Shown: piece after piece, positions 26,296 to 35,078 of the stretch
Layout: each line of letters begins with the position of its first letter
How positions within the stretch are numbered: the stretch's first letter is position 1
The notes under the pieces: model-generated
The model's database searches: none
The model's input: only the letters and a program-made list of their open reading frames with translations
What the model was told of the DNA's origin: nothing
Position numbers and translations under genes: made by a program
Origin: an uncultured Lachnospiraceae bacterium
GTDB taxonomy: Bacteria; Bacillota; Clostridia; Lachnospirales; Lachnospiraceae
DNA length: 64,000 nucleotides
Reading direction: 5' to 3'
NCBI GenBank assembly: GCA_949893755.1
Contig: CATLCV010000002.1
Location: forward strand, 42,665 to 106,664

Positions 26296-28671
26296 ATGAA
26301 TCAGAAAACATTGACCAAATTAGAATATGACAAGATCACTGCTCTCTTAGAGGAGCAGGCCACCTCCTTCCGGGGGCGGCAGCTCTGCCGCCGCTTAAAG
26401 CCCATGACCGACGTGGAGCGGATCAACGAGGCACAGGAGCAGACGGCGGCCGCATTTACCAGGCTCATCAAGAAGGGTCGCATTTCCTTCGGGGACGCGG
26501 CGCCGGTGGAGGAATCCATGAAGCGCCTGGAGATCGGCGCAGCCTTAGGCAGCGGGGAACTGCTGCGGATCTGTAAGCTTCTGCAGAATACCGGGCGTGC
26601 GAAGGCCTATGGGCGGCACGACACCCAGGAGGAATCGGCGGACTGCCTGGACGCCTATTTTGAACAATTGGAACCGCTGACCACGCTGTCCAATGAGATC
26701 GACCGCTGTATTCTCAGCGAGGAGGAGATCAGCGACGACGCCAGTCCCGCTCTGAAACGGATCCGGCGCAGCATGGACAATATCAATGAGAAGGTCCACG
26801 CCACGCTCAACGGCCTGGTCAACGGCTCTATGCGCACGTATCTGCAGGATCCCATCATCACCATGCGGGGCGACCGTTACTGCATCCCGGTGAAGGCGGA
26901 GTACCGGAACCAGGTCAGCGGCATGATCCACGACCAGTCTGCCACCGGCTCCACCCTGTTTATGGAGCCCATGGCCGTGGTCAAGCTGAACAATGACCTG
27001 AAAGAGCTGTACGCAAAGGAGCAGGAGGAGATCCAGGTCATCCTGGCCCGATTAAGCGAGGAGACCGCAGGATATATTGAAGAAATCCGCACCGATTACC
27101 GGTGCCTGACGGATCTGGACTTTATTTTTGCCAGAGGGCAGCTTGCCATGTCCATGAACGGAAGCCGTCCCATTCTGAACGAGGAGGGGCGGATCCACAT
27201 CCGCAGCGGACGGCATCCCCTGCTGGATGCCCGGAAGGTGGTGCCCATCACAGTGACTCTGGGGCAAGATTTTTCTCTGCTGATCATCACCGGGCCGAAT
27301 ACCGGAGGTAAGACGGTTTCCCTGAAAACCGTGGGGCTGTTCACGCTGATGGGGCAGGCCGGGCTGCATATCCCGGCTTCCGACCGTTCGGAGCTGGCCG
27401 TATTTCACCAGGTTTACGCGGATATCGGAGACGAGCAGAGCATTGAGCAGAGCTTGAGTACCTTTTCCTCCCATATGACCAATATCGTTTCCTTCCTGAA
27501 GGACGTGGACGAAAAGTCTCTGGTGCTCTTTGACGAGCTGGGGGCGGGCACGGACCCGACGGAGGGAGCGGCGCTGGCCATCGCCATCCTGTCTTATCTC
27601 CACGACCGGGACATCCGCACCATGGCCACCACACATTACAGCGAATTGAAGGTGTTCGCCCTGTCCACGCCCGGCGTGGAAAATGCCTGCTGCGAGTTTG
27701 ACGTGGAAAGCCTGCGCCCCACCTACCACCTGCTCATCGGCATTCCCGGAAAGAGCAATGCATTTGCCATCTCCGGAAAGCTGGGGCTGCCGGATCACAT
27801 CATTGAGGACGCGAAAATGCGCCTGTCCGAGCAGGACATTTCCTTCGAAGACCTGCTGACCGACCTGGAAACGAGCAAGCGGACCATCGAGAAGGAGCAG
27901 GACGAGATCCAGGCCTACCGCCGGGAAATGGAGCGCATGAAGGCGCAGCTCCGGCAGAAGGAGGAACGCCTGGAGGAGCAGCGGGAAAAGATCCTTAAGG
28001 AAGCCAACGACAAGGCCAATGCCATCCTGCGGGAGGCCAAGGAGGTGGCCGACGAGACCATCAAGAATTTCCACCGGTTCGGCAAGGAAAATATCTCTGC
28101 CGCCGAGATGGAGCGGGAGCGGGAACGTCTGCGGAAAAAGATCAAGGATACGTCCTCCGCGCCCTCCCTGAAAAGCCAGAAACCGAAGAAGGAGCACAAG
28201 GCGTCCGACTTCAAGCTGGGCGAATCCGTGCGGGTGCTCAGCATGAACCTGACCGGGACCATTCATTCCCTGCCCGATGCCCGGGGAAATGTGACGGTGC
28301 AGATGGGCATCCTGAGTTCCCAGGTGCATATCTCCGACCTGGAGATCATCGAGGAGCAGAATCCATTTTCCGGATCCCGGAAAAAGCATACCGGCGGCGG
28401 ACGGATCAAGATGGGCAAGTCCCTCTCCGTCAGCCCGGAGATCAATTTGCTGGGGCGGACGGTGGATGAGGCCGTCTCGGAGCTGGACAAATATCTGGAC
28501 GATGCCATCCTGTCCCATCTCAATACAGTCCGGGTAGTCCACGGCAAGGGGACCGGCGCGCTGCGCAAAGGGATCCATGAATTTCTGCGCAGGCAGAAGC
28601 ATGTGAAATCCTACCATCTGGCGGAATATGGAGAAGGGGACGCCGGGGTTACGATCGTGGAATTGAAATGA
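26296..28671 (+). CDS. mutS2: Endonuclease MutS2
   Basis: The 791 residues have the family layout: MutS core and clamp, ATPase with Walker A ITGPNTGGKTVSLKT and Walker B LVLFDELGAGTDPTEGAAL, a long coiled coil (about 515-620), a KOW-like linker (FKLGESVRVLSMNLTGTI) and a C-terminal Smr nuclease domain (HGKGTGALRKGIHEFL). MutS2 restrains homologous recombination, and in Bacillus it also acts on collided ribosomes. The Smr LDLxG motif reads INLLG here. It is the first gene of the plus-strand block and is divergent from lacI. Confidence 0.96.
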   Translation: MNQKTLTKLEYDKITALLEEQATSFRGRQLCRRLKPMTDVERINEAQEQTAAAFTRLIKKGRISFGDAAPVEESMKRLEIGAALGSGELLRICKLLQNTGRAKAYGRHDTQEESADCLDAYFEQLEPLTTLSNEIDRCILSEEEISDDASPALKRIRRSMDNINEKVHATLNGLVNGSMRTYLQDPIITMRGDRYCIPVKAEYRNQVSGMIHDQSATGSTLFMEPMAVVKLNNDLKELYAKEQEEIQVILARLSEETAGYIEEIRTDYRCLTDLDFIFARGQLAMSMNGSRPILNEEGRIHIRSGRHPLLDARKVVPITVTLGQDFSLLIITGPNTGGKTVSLKTVGLFTLMGQAGLHIPASDRSELAVFHQVYADIGDEQSIEQSLSTFSSHMTNIVSFLKDVDEKSLVLFDELGAGTDPTEGAALAIAILSYLHDRDIRTMATTHYSELKVFALSTPGVENACCEFDVESLRPTYHLLIGIPGKSNAFAISGKLGLPDHIIEDAKMRLSEQDISFEDLLTDLETSKRTIEKEQDEIQAYRREMERMKAQLRQKEERLEEQREKILKEANDKANAILREAKEVADETIKNFHRFGKENISAAEMERERERLRKKIKDTSSAPSLKSQKPKKEHKASDFKLGESVRVLSMNLTGTIHSLPDARGNVTVQMGILSSQVHISDLEIIEEQNPFSGSRKKHTGGGRIKMGKSLSVSPEINLLGRTVDEAVSELDKYLDDAILSHLNTVRVVHGKGTGALRKGIHEFLRRQKHVKSYHLAEYGEGDAGVTIVELK

Positions 28672-28755
28672 TCCTCTTTTCACGGGCGGATCATTAAGGA
28701 CTGCTGGAAAATAACTTACCTTTTTGCGCAGTTCATTAGAATAGGAGGGGATATT

Positions 28756-29469
28756 ATGGCAGCAAAACAAAAAATTTTAATTGTAGACGATGATGAGAAT
28801 ATTGCGGAGCTGATCTCGCTTTACCTGAATAAGGAATGCTTTGACACGAAGATCGTGTTCAACGGGGAGGATGCGCTGGATGCCTTTGAGAGCTACCAGC
28901 CCCACCTGATCCTGCTGGACCTGATGCTTCCGGGCATGGACGGCTACCAGGTGTGCCGGGAGATCCGCGCGAAATCCTCCACCCCGGTGATCATGCTTTC
29001 CGCCAAGGGCGAGGTCTTTGACAAGGTGCTGGGGCTGGAACTGGGGGCCGACGACTACATCATGAAGCCCTTTGATTCCAAGGAAATGGTGGCCCGGGTC
29101 CGGGCCGTCCTGCGGCGCTGCCAGCCTGCCAGACAGGAGGCTCCCGCCGCCGATAAGACAAAGCGTGTGGAATACGACGGGCTGACCATCAACCTGACCA
29201 ATTATTCCGTGGTCTGCGACGGACGCCAGGTGGAAATGCCGCCCAAGGAGCTGGAGCTCCTCTATTTCCTGGCGGCTTCCCCGAACCAGGTGTTCACCAG
29301 GGAGCAGCTTCTGGATCAGATCTGGGGGTATGAGTATATCGGCGATACCCGGACTGTGGATGTGCATATCAAGCGGCTGCGGGAAAAGATCAAGGATCAT
29401 CCGGGCTGGTCCATCAGTACAGTGTGGGGGATCGGGTATAAATTCGACACCAAGTCCAATGCACAGTAA
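28756..29469 (+). CDS. OmpR/PhoB-family response regulator
   Basis: The receiver domain (about 1-120) has the acidic pair DDDEN, phosphoacceptor D in LILLDLMLPGMDGYQ and the conserved Lys in DDYIMKPFD. A winged-helix DNA-binding domain follows (FTREQLLDQIWGYEYIGDTRTVDVHIKRLREKI). AGGAGGGGATATT precedes ATG 28756. The histidine kinase follows 83 nt downstream. Regulators of this class bind direct repeats with an 11-bp period, like those upstream of the htrA-like gene in this window. A link between them is only inference. Confidence 0.94.
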   Translation: MAAKQKILIVDDDENIAELISLYLNKECFDTKIVFNGEDALDAFESYQPHLILLDLMLPGMDGYQVCREIRAKSSTPVIMLSAKGEVFDKVLGLELGADDYIMKPFDSKEMVARVRAVLRRCQPARQEAPAADKTKRVEYDGLTINLTNYSVVCDGRQVEMPPKELELLYFLAASPNQVFTREQLLDQIWGYEYIGDTRTVDVHIKRLREKIKDHPGWSISTVWGIGYKFDTKSNAQ

Positions 29470-29476
29470 GCGTAAT

Positions 29477-29507
29477 GCCCGTATTGCCGCGCCATGCGGC
29501 ATATGGG
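29477..29507 (+). other. Intercistronic hairpin between response regulator and kinase
   Basis: Arms of the type GCCC.TAT.GCCGC/GCGGCATAT.GGGC lie directly after the regulator stop codon. No U-tract follows, so it more likely adjusts relative expression than ends transcription. Confidence 0.5.
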
Positions 29508-29552
29508 CATCTGCCTTGCCCGCCATTTTAGAACCAAAAAACGGAGAACGTT

Positions 29553-30959
29553 ATGAGAAGTACCCTGCATATTAAATTTGCATTATTATATATTATCTTT
29601 GCCTTTTTAGGCATATTTACCACGGCCACGCTGGGGCGGCAGCTCCTTCTGGACCGGATCGCGGCTACCAATTCAGAATCACTTTACCAGGAGGCGAACC
29701 TGATCGCCTCCAATTATCTGCCGTCCTATTTTACGGACAACACGACCTCCTGGGCGGTCCACTCCCAGCTGAACGCCATGCGCATTTATCTGGATGCCTC
29801 CCTCTGGTTCGTGGAAGCCGACGGCACCCTCATCACCGCCTCCAACCTGGAAAATACCGCCGCGCCGGAGAGGATCGACGGATTTGACCCGGCGGAAACG
29901 GGGGGAAAGCAATATCTGACCGGGGAATACCACGGATATTTTCAGGAGGAGGTCATGACTGTCATCGCGCCGGTCATCCAGGGCTTCCAGACCAAGGGAT
30001 ACCTTCTGGTCCACCAGCCTGTGTCTGCTCTGGAAAGCCGCTGCACCCGCATGATGATCCCGTTTTACATCACGCTGGCGGTTATTTTTATGCTGTCGTC
30101 CATCTTCCTGCTGGGCTTCCATTATTTCATCTACCGGCCTCTGAGCCTGATCACGGAAGCGGCTACCCAGTACGCGTCCGGCAACCTGGACTACGAGATC
30201 CCGGTCTACACCCAGGACGAGATGGGCTATCTGTCCGCGTCCCTGAACTATATGTCCGCCCAGTTAGGCGACATGGAGGACTACCAGAAAAAGATCGTGG
30301 CAAATGTATCCCATGATTTCCGTTCCCCCCTGACCTCCATCCGGGGCTATGTGGAGGCCATGACCGACGGCACCATCCCGCCGGAGCTGCACGAAAAATA
30401 CCTGAATATCATTTTATTTGAGACGGAGCGGCTTACTGACCTGACCAACGACCTGCTGACTTTGAATGAATTTGACACCAAGGAGCTTCTCCTGGACAAG
30501 ACCCGTTTTGATATCCAGGAAATGATCAAGAATACCGCCGCGTCCTTCGAGGGCGTCTGCACGGAGAAGCGGGTCTCCATCGAGCTGCTGCTCCTGCCGG
30601 AGCAGACCTTTGTATTTGCAGACAGCCGGAAGATCCAGCAGGTGCTCTACAATCTGATCGACAACGCAATCAAGTTCAGTGAAAATGACGATTCGGTGAA
30701 GATCGAGGTGATCCAGAAGGGCGGGAAGATCTTTGTCTCCGTGAAGGATACGGGGATTGGGATTCCCAAGCGGGAGATCAATAAAATCTGGGAGCGGTTT
30801 TATAAGTCCGACGCTTCCCGCGGGAAGGATAAGAAAGGGACCGGCCTGGGGCTGTCCATCGTGAGAGAGGCGATCCTGGCCCATGACGAGCATATCAATG
30901 TGATCAGTACGGAAGGGGTCGGGACGGAATTTATCTTTTCGCTGGCGCGGGTGGAGTGA
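29553..30959 (+). CDS. Membrane sensor histidine kinase
   Basis: Two membrane helices (about 8-25 and 170-190) flank an extracytoplasmic sensor region. A HAMP segment (YRPLSLITEAATQYASGNLDYEIPV), a HisKA domain with the phospho-accepting His in VANVSHDFRSPLTSIRGY and a HATPase domain (NLIDNAIKF, VKDTGIGIP, GTGLGLSIV) follow. It is paired with the response regulator upstream. The stimulus is unknown. Confidence 0.94.
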   Translation: MRSTLHIKFALLYIIFAFLGIFTTATLGRQLLLDRIAATNSESLYQEANLIASNYLPSYFTDNTTSWAVHSQLNAMRIYLDASLWFVEADGTLITASNLENTAAPERIDGFDPAETGGKQYLTGEYHGYFQEEVMTVIAPVIQGFQTKGYLLVHQPVSALESRCTRMMIPFYITLAVIFMLSSIFLLGFHYFIYRPLSLITEAATQYASGNLDYEIPVYTQDEMGYLSASLNYMSAQLGDMEDYQKKIVANVSHDFRSPLTSIRGYVEAMTDGTIPPELHEKYLNIILFETERLTDLTNDLLTLNEFDTKELLLDKTRFDIQEMIKNTAASFEGVCTEKRVSIELLLLPEQTFVFADSRKIQQVLYNLIDNAIKFSENDDSVKIEVIQKGGKIFVSVKDTGIGIPKREINKIWERFYKSDASRGKDKKGTGLGLSIVREAILAHDEHINVISTEGVGTEFIFSLARVE

Positions 30960-30989
30960 ATGGTGGCCCGCGAAGTGAAAACTTCCGGC

Positions 30990-31245
30990 TCAGTATTCCC
31001 GGGCAAGAATTTCTAATGCTTTGTAATCGAGACAGCGCTTTGAAATTGCATTTTCTGGATATGTATATCTTAACTCATAAAGTTTTTTGGCAGCTTCATC
31101 CAGTCCCAGTTTATTGATCAGGCGCATTTCAATTTTCAAAAAATGGCTTAAAACGCCTCTTTCCATAATCCGACTGCGGGATGCGGCTCTCGACAGCTCT
31201 TAGATAAGAAAGATATTTTTCTGATATTGTAATCCATTTCATCAT
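30990..31245 (-). pseudogene. Decayed type III toxin gene (ToxN/AbiQ family)
   Basis: Two fragments in different frames remain. The N-terminal piece starts at ATG 31245 and ends at a stop at 31129 (38 residues, MMKWITISEKYLSYLRAVES...). The start resembles the conserved N-terminus of ToxN/AbiQ endoribonucleases. The second piece (30990-31166, 58 residues) contains LINKLGLDEAAKKLYEL and KRCLDYKALEILAREY, which fits the helical C-terminus of that family. A full toxin is about 170 residues, so roughly 80 central residues and the frame are lost. AGGAG lies 8 nt before the start. The RNA antitoxin repeats, terminator and promoter lie directly upstream, in the order typical of type III modules. Family assignment is by recalled sequence pattern. 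Confidence 0.75.
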
Positions 31246-31264
31246 ACTCTAATCTCCTGTAGAC

Positions 31265-31291
31265 AAAAAAACAGGCACTTGCCTGTTTTTT
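31265..31291 (-). terminator. Terminator between antitoxin repeats and toxin start
   Basis: Arms ACAGGCA/TGCCTGT with flanking A and T runs form a strong stem-loop, bidirectional in sequence. Partial read-through here is how type III modules keep the antitoxin in excess. Confidence 0.85.
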
Positions 31292-31297
31292 ATTATA

Positions 31298-31391
31298 ACG
31301 ATTTTGATAGGCTTCGTAACCTCTATATATTACGGTTTTATCCTGTTCCGTAACAGCTTTAAAAACGATTTTGGCAGGCTTCGCAACCTCT
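31298..31391 (-). repeat. Three tandem antitoxin repeats, period 33-34 bp
   Basis: Units are 31365-31391, 31332-31358 and 31298-31324. The outer two match at 24 of 27 positions or better; the middle one at about 17 of 27. Each can form a 5-bp stem with a 4-nt loop: AGGTT-AGCCT in the outer units and CTGTT-AACAG in the middle one. Two base pairs change on both sides, so the stem is kept although the sequence is not. Confidence 0.78.
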
Positions 31392-31394
31392 ATT

Positions 31395-31410
31395 ACAGAA
31401 ATATTTCTGT
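31395..31410. promoter_or_regulatory. Palindrome at the antitoxin RNA start
   Basis: A perfect 16-bp palindrome, ACAGAAAT followed by ATTTCTGT, lies at the expected transcription start. It could be an operator or a 5'-end hairpin. Confidence 0.5.
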
Positions 31411-31416
31411 ACTTTT

Positions 31417-31445
31417 ATTATATGCGGTCAATAGGAAGATGTCAA
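31417..31445 (-). promoter_or_regulatory. Perfect consensus promoter of the ToxI-like RNA
   Basis: TTGACA (31440-31445) and TATAAT (31417-31422) on the minus strand are spaced by 17 nt. This is the strongest promoter sequence in the window, as expected for an antitoxin RNA. Confidence 0.85.
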
Positions 31446-31446
31446 C

Positions 31447-31495
31447 AAAAAATGTGTAAAGTCTGATGCAGAAAGCATAGATTTTACACATTTTT
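31447..31495 (-). terminator. Terminator of the sugar-binding lipoprotein gene
   Basis: Arms AAAAATGTGTAAA (31448-31460) and TTTACACATTTTT (31483-31495) are perfect, with a small inner stem and a T-run on either strand. It shields the antitoxin promoter that follows immediately. Confidence 0.8.
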
Positions 31496-31508
31496 CGGTA
31501 TACTGGTT

Positions 31509-32897
31509 TTATTGATAAAGCATCTTTTGGATCGACGCGTCATTCATATTGTCCTGTGTCACCCAGAGGTACCCTGTACTGACCTGGGCCTCATTGCCGG
31601 ACTGCAGGACGGTCCTTGCCGCCGCCACCACGGACGCGTACCCGATCCCAAACGGATTCTGCACCACCAGCCCGGAGATCTCGCCCTCCTCCAGTGCCTT
31701 GATCTGATCCTTGCTCACATCAAATCCCATAAGGACGATCTCCACAGGGCCTTCATTCTCCCCATCCTCTCCGGACTCATTTCCGCCTGCCTGGGAATCC
31801 TGTGCCGGCTCCTGGTTCTCCCCGGCTCCATCACCTGACCGGGCTGCTTCCTTCGTTTCCCCGCCAGGCTCCCGGGCATCCTCTCCGGTCTGCTCCTGTG
31901 TCCTGCCGCCCTCCTTCTGATCCGTATCTTCCCTTTGGTCTTTCTCTTCCTTCTGTCCTTCTTCCCATGCCTGCTCTGCCTGCCGGATCGCCTCCAGCCC
32001 CAGCATGGTGGTGCTGTCATTGGTTCCGAAAATGCCTTTGAGCCCCGGATGCTGTTCGATCAGATATTGTACGGCATCCGCATCCGTGATGCTCTCCTTC
32101 TCTGCCTTCCGCCCGCCTTCTTCCAGCCCTTCGTTCTGTTCCTCCGCCATCTGCTTTTTCAGGTCATCCAGCTGATCGCAGTAAACCACCTCCGCCGTCC
32201 GGATATCCGGATAGTTCTCCGCGATCTCGTCCTGGAAGCTCTTCGCGCGCTCCTTGGCGGTCTCGGACTTGGAATCATGGACCAGCACCATCACGTCTCC
32301 TTCTCCGCCGATCTCATCCGCCAGCTTGTACGCCCCGGTGCGGGCCGCCTCCTGGTTGTCCGTCTTGACCGTACACTGGATCCCCGGATATTGGTTTCCG
32401 GAATCCAGGGCAATGATCGGGATCCCGTTCTCCGTGGCAAGGTCAAACTGAACCGTACATGCCTCCTCGTCGATACTGGCGATCCCGATCACATCCGGAT
32501 AGCGGGACAGCTCCTCGTCCAGGATATTCACCTGCTCATCAATGTCCTCCGACTTCGCAGGGCCGTTATAGGTCACCTTGATCTTATCATTTCCGGAGTA
32601 GCCCAGCTCCTGGTTAAGATCCTCAGCCGCCTGCATAACGCCGCTTCTGACCGCTTTCCAAAAGGCAGTGGCTTCTGATTTTCCAATGATGGAGATGTAA
32701 GTCCCCTTTTCCAGCTTCAGCCCCTGGACATCCCGGTAGGCCGACGGCATGATCGGATTCAGGCTGGCCTGATACTCCGGTTCTTCCGATGGATCCCCTG
32801 TAAATGTATGATTCTGTTCGGTCTCTTTGGCACATGCACCGGCGATCAGCGCGGCTGTAAGTGCCAGAGCCGCAGTTTTCATCAATTTCCGTCTCAT
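31509..32897 (-). CDS. Periplasmic-binding-protein-like sugar-binding lipoprotein with acidic insert
   Basis: The start is taken at ATG 32897 (MRRKLMKTAALAL). A signal peptide ends near Cys in LIAGACAKE, probably a lipoprotein. The mature part is a type I (RbsB-like) binding protein: YISIIGKSEATAFWKAVRSGVMQAA, IASIDEEACTVQFDLATENGIPIIALDS and GIFGTNDSTTMLGLEAI. Between the last two strands lies a disordered insert of about 75 residues rich in Glu, Gly, Asp and Gln (about 340-415). No permease genes are adjacent, so it may be a sensor partner or an orphan binding protein. Confidence 0.85.
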   Translation of the reverse strand: MRRKLMKTAALALTAALIAGACAKETEQNHTFTGDPSEEPEYQASLNPIMPSAYRDVQGLKLEKGTYISIIGKSEATAFWKAVRSGVMQAAEDLNQELGYSGNDKIKVTYNGPAKSEDIDEQVNILDEELSRYPDVIGIASIDEEACTVQFDLATENGIPIIALDSGNQYPGIQCTVKTDNQEAARTGAYKLADEIGGEGDVMVLVHDSKSETAKERAKSFQDEIAENYPDIRTAEVVYCDQLDDLKKQMAEEQNEGLEEGGRKAEKESITDADAVQYLIEQHPGLKGIFGTNDSTTMLGLEAIRQAEQAWEEGQKEEKDQREDTDQKEGGRTQEQTGEDAREPGGETKEAARSGDGAGENQEPAQDSQAGGNESGEDGENEGPVEIVLMGFDVSKDQIKALEEGEISGLVVQNPFGIGYASVVAAARTVLQSGNEAQVSTGYLWVTQDNMNDASIQKMLYQ

Positions 32898-32930
32898 AGC
32901 AAAATACCCTGCTGCCATTCACATCCCAAG

Positions 32931-32981
32931 GTACTGACCTTTCTAATGTACTGACCTTTCTAATGCACTGGCCTTTCGCCT
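32931..32981. repeat. Three 17-bp tandem repeats upstream of the binding-protein gene
   Basis: GTACTGACCTTTCTAAT occurs at 32931-32947 and 32948-32964, with a diverged copy at 32965-32981. It lies in the leader of the minus-strand gene. Each unit gives AGAAAGG on that strand, a ribosome-site-like word. The rest of 32982-33145 shows nothing recognisable. Confidence 0.7.
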
Positions 32982-33145
32982 GTCTGAATTTCCATCCGCC
33001 GCGTCGTCTTCCATCGGCGGTGCTACCAGGCCGGCTGTGAATGGTAATAACACCCTTTCTTTCTATATTTTACCCATACCTTAATACTATACACGATTTT
33101 CGTGAAAAAAAAAGGAATATTTTCTTAAGGTTATTATGAATTTTC

Positions 33146-33450
<305 letters not shown>

Positions 33451-33511
33451 TACAGAAATATTGCCCGTCAGAAGGCAGCCTCATGGAATAACAGAATATT
33501 TTACAAAAAAG

Positions 33512-33548
33512 AAGTTCCCTGGAAGTCCATTTTCAGGGAACTTTTTTA
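33512..33548. terminator. Terminator shared by ferredoxin and the convergent lipoprotein gene
   Basis: Arms AAGTTCCCTG/CAGGGAACTT with a TTTTTT run on the plus strand and an A-run on the other side make it usable in both directions. Confidence 0.88.
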
Positions 33549-33567
33549 TTTTATCACGATCAGCGCC

Positions 33568-34971
33568 TTACTTCTGCGCCTCCTCTGCCGCCTCATCCAC
33601 AGTCTTCACAAAGGTCTCCGCAGCCTGGTCTGCCGGCCGGCCTTCCCCGACCTCCTGCAGCATCTGCCACCATGCGGTCCGTGCCTGGGCCCAGCCCGGC
33701 GTGATCTGATAATAGTCGCCCATATATTTTGTAAAGATGCTGTACTCCCGCATGATATCGTCATTTACATAGATATCCTCCATATCGCGGACCGGCCAGT
33801 ACACCGCAGTCTGGACGGATTTGATATACTGCTTCTCATCCTCTGTCATAAATTTGATAAATGTCCTGGCTGCTTCGGTCCTGGCTTCATCGCCGTTGTC
33901 AAAGACTCCGAATCCCCAGATCCCGCCCTGCAGATTGGGCTCCCCATCGCTGGTGGGAAATGCCATGGGAAAGATGTCGAATTCCCGCTCCGGGTTCATG
34001 GCTGTCTGGCTGACCTCCAGGGACACGTTCCAGCAAAATGCCATCGCAAGCTCTCCATTGCAGAACATCGCCACCTCATCCTGCCCCACGATATCCGGTT
34101 CAAAGGAAATGCCGTCCAATCCCTGGAGCAGCTCCAGCGCCCGGATATTTTCCTCGCTGTTGATCGTATATTCCGTATGCTCCGGATCCGTAAATGTACC
34201 TCCGTACAGGTTATTTACCAGGGCGCGCGTTCCCTGGTCCCCGCCCTGCCCGCCGCAGAATATGACGCCGGCCTTCTCCTGTCCGTAGTCTTTCAGCGTT
34301 TTGACCGCGTTCACAAATCCGTCCGTCGTCCAGGTGTGGTTCTCTTCGTCAATATATTTCAGGGCACCGGCCGCCTCAAACATGTCGTAATTGATCGCCA
34401 TGCAGTGAGTCGTCATGCAGAGGGGATACACATAATATTCCCCGTTGCGGTGCCGGCATGCATTGCGGACATTCTCATAGACATTGTCCGACATCTGATC
34501 TTCTTCCCAGAGGTCGCTGAGATCGGACATCAGCCCTTTATTTCCCCAGTCAGCGACCATCCGTTCCGGACCCTCCAGGACCAGGTCGGGAGTCTGGCCT
34601 TTCTCTATGGCCTCACGGACCTCCTCATCACCGGTGGCATAATCCAGGTACTTGACCGATATGTGGATTTTCGGGTACTTCTGCATAAAGTCCGAGATCA
34701 GCCCTGCCACTACCACGGAATTCCCCCAGTTTCCCACCGGATAGGTCCACAGGGAAATCTCCGTCATGCCGTTTCCAGAAGCTTTGCTTCCGCCGGAGGA
34801 CGCGCCGCCCTCCTGGTCCTTCTCCGCGCCTCCGTCCGAAGCCTCCTCGTTCCCGCCTCCGTCCGAGCCGCTTCCTGTCCTGCCTCCGCCCGGATCGCCG
34901 GACGGTCCTCCGCAGGCGGTACACCCGGCAGTCAGGCAGGCCGCCAGCAGCAAAGCCAGCATTTTCTTCAT
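33568..34971 (-). CDS. Family 1 extracellular solute-binding lipoprotein
   Basis: The start is ATG 34971 (MKKMLALLLAACLTAGC), with GAAAGGGGATATC upstream. The lipobox is LTAGC. A Ser/Gly-rich spacer precedes a binding domain of family 1 type (EISLWTYPVGNWGNSVVVAGLISDFMQKYPKIHISVKYLDY; AFCWNVSLEVSQTAMNPEREFDIFPMAFP). It follows the hybrid histidine kinase by about 107 nt with no permease genes. That suggests a surface sugar sensor feeding the kinase, or a binding protein for a transporter encoded elsewhere. Confidence 0.88.
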   Translation of the reverse strand: MKKMLALLLAACLTAGCTACGGPSGDPGGGRTGSGSDGGGNEEASDGGAEKDQEGGASSGGSKASGNGMTEISLWTYPVGNWGNSVVVAGLISDFMQKYPKIHISVKYLDYATGDEEVREAIEKGQTPDLVLEGPERMVADWGNKGLMSDLSDLWEEDQMSDNVYENVRNACRHRNGEYYVYPLCMTTHCMAINYDMFEAAGALKYIDEENHTWTTDGFVNAVKTLKDYGQEKAGVIFCGGQGGDQGTRALVNNLYGGTFTDPEHTEYTINSEENIRALELLQGLDGISFEPDIVGQDEVAMFCNGELAMAFCWNVSLEVSQTAMNPEREFDIFPMAFPTSDGEPNLQGGIWGFGVFDNGDEARTEAARTFIKFMTEDEKQYIKSVQTAVYWPVRDMEDIYVNDDIMREYSIFTKYMGDYYQITPGWAQARTAWWQMLQEVGEGRPADQAAETFVKTVDEAAEEAQK

Positions 34972-35078
34972 GTTCTGATATCCCCTTTCTTCCATAACTG
35001 TTATACTGAGCGCCGGATCCGTCTGCCGCTCAATAGAATCGGATGCACGCCGCCGTGTGAACAGTATCTTTCATCGCT

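Larger units (their letters stand above)
31265..31410 (-). ncRNA. ToxI-like antitoxin RNA
   Basis: The predicted transcript starts near 31410 and ends at the hairpin terminator at 31265-31291. It contains three repeats of about 33-34 nt. In type III systems the toxin cuts such an RNA into single-repeat pseudoknots that inhibit it. Here the toxin is broken, so the RNA would be an orphan. Confidence 0.7.

Noticed and set aside
27052..28770. 572-codon minus-strand frame across mutS2
   Set aside because: It is antisense to a full-length MutS2 with all motifs and resembles no protein.
31297..31393. CRISPR array
   Set aside because: Three diverged repeats with a 33-34 bp period and almost no spacers between, no cas genes nearby. 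Type III antitoxin repeats explain it.
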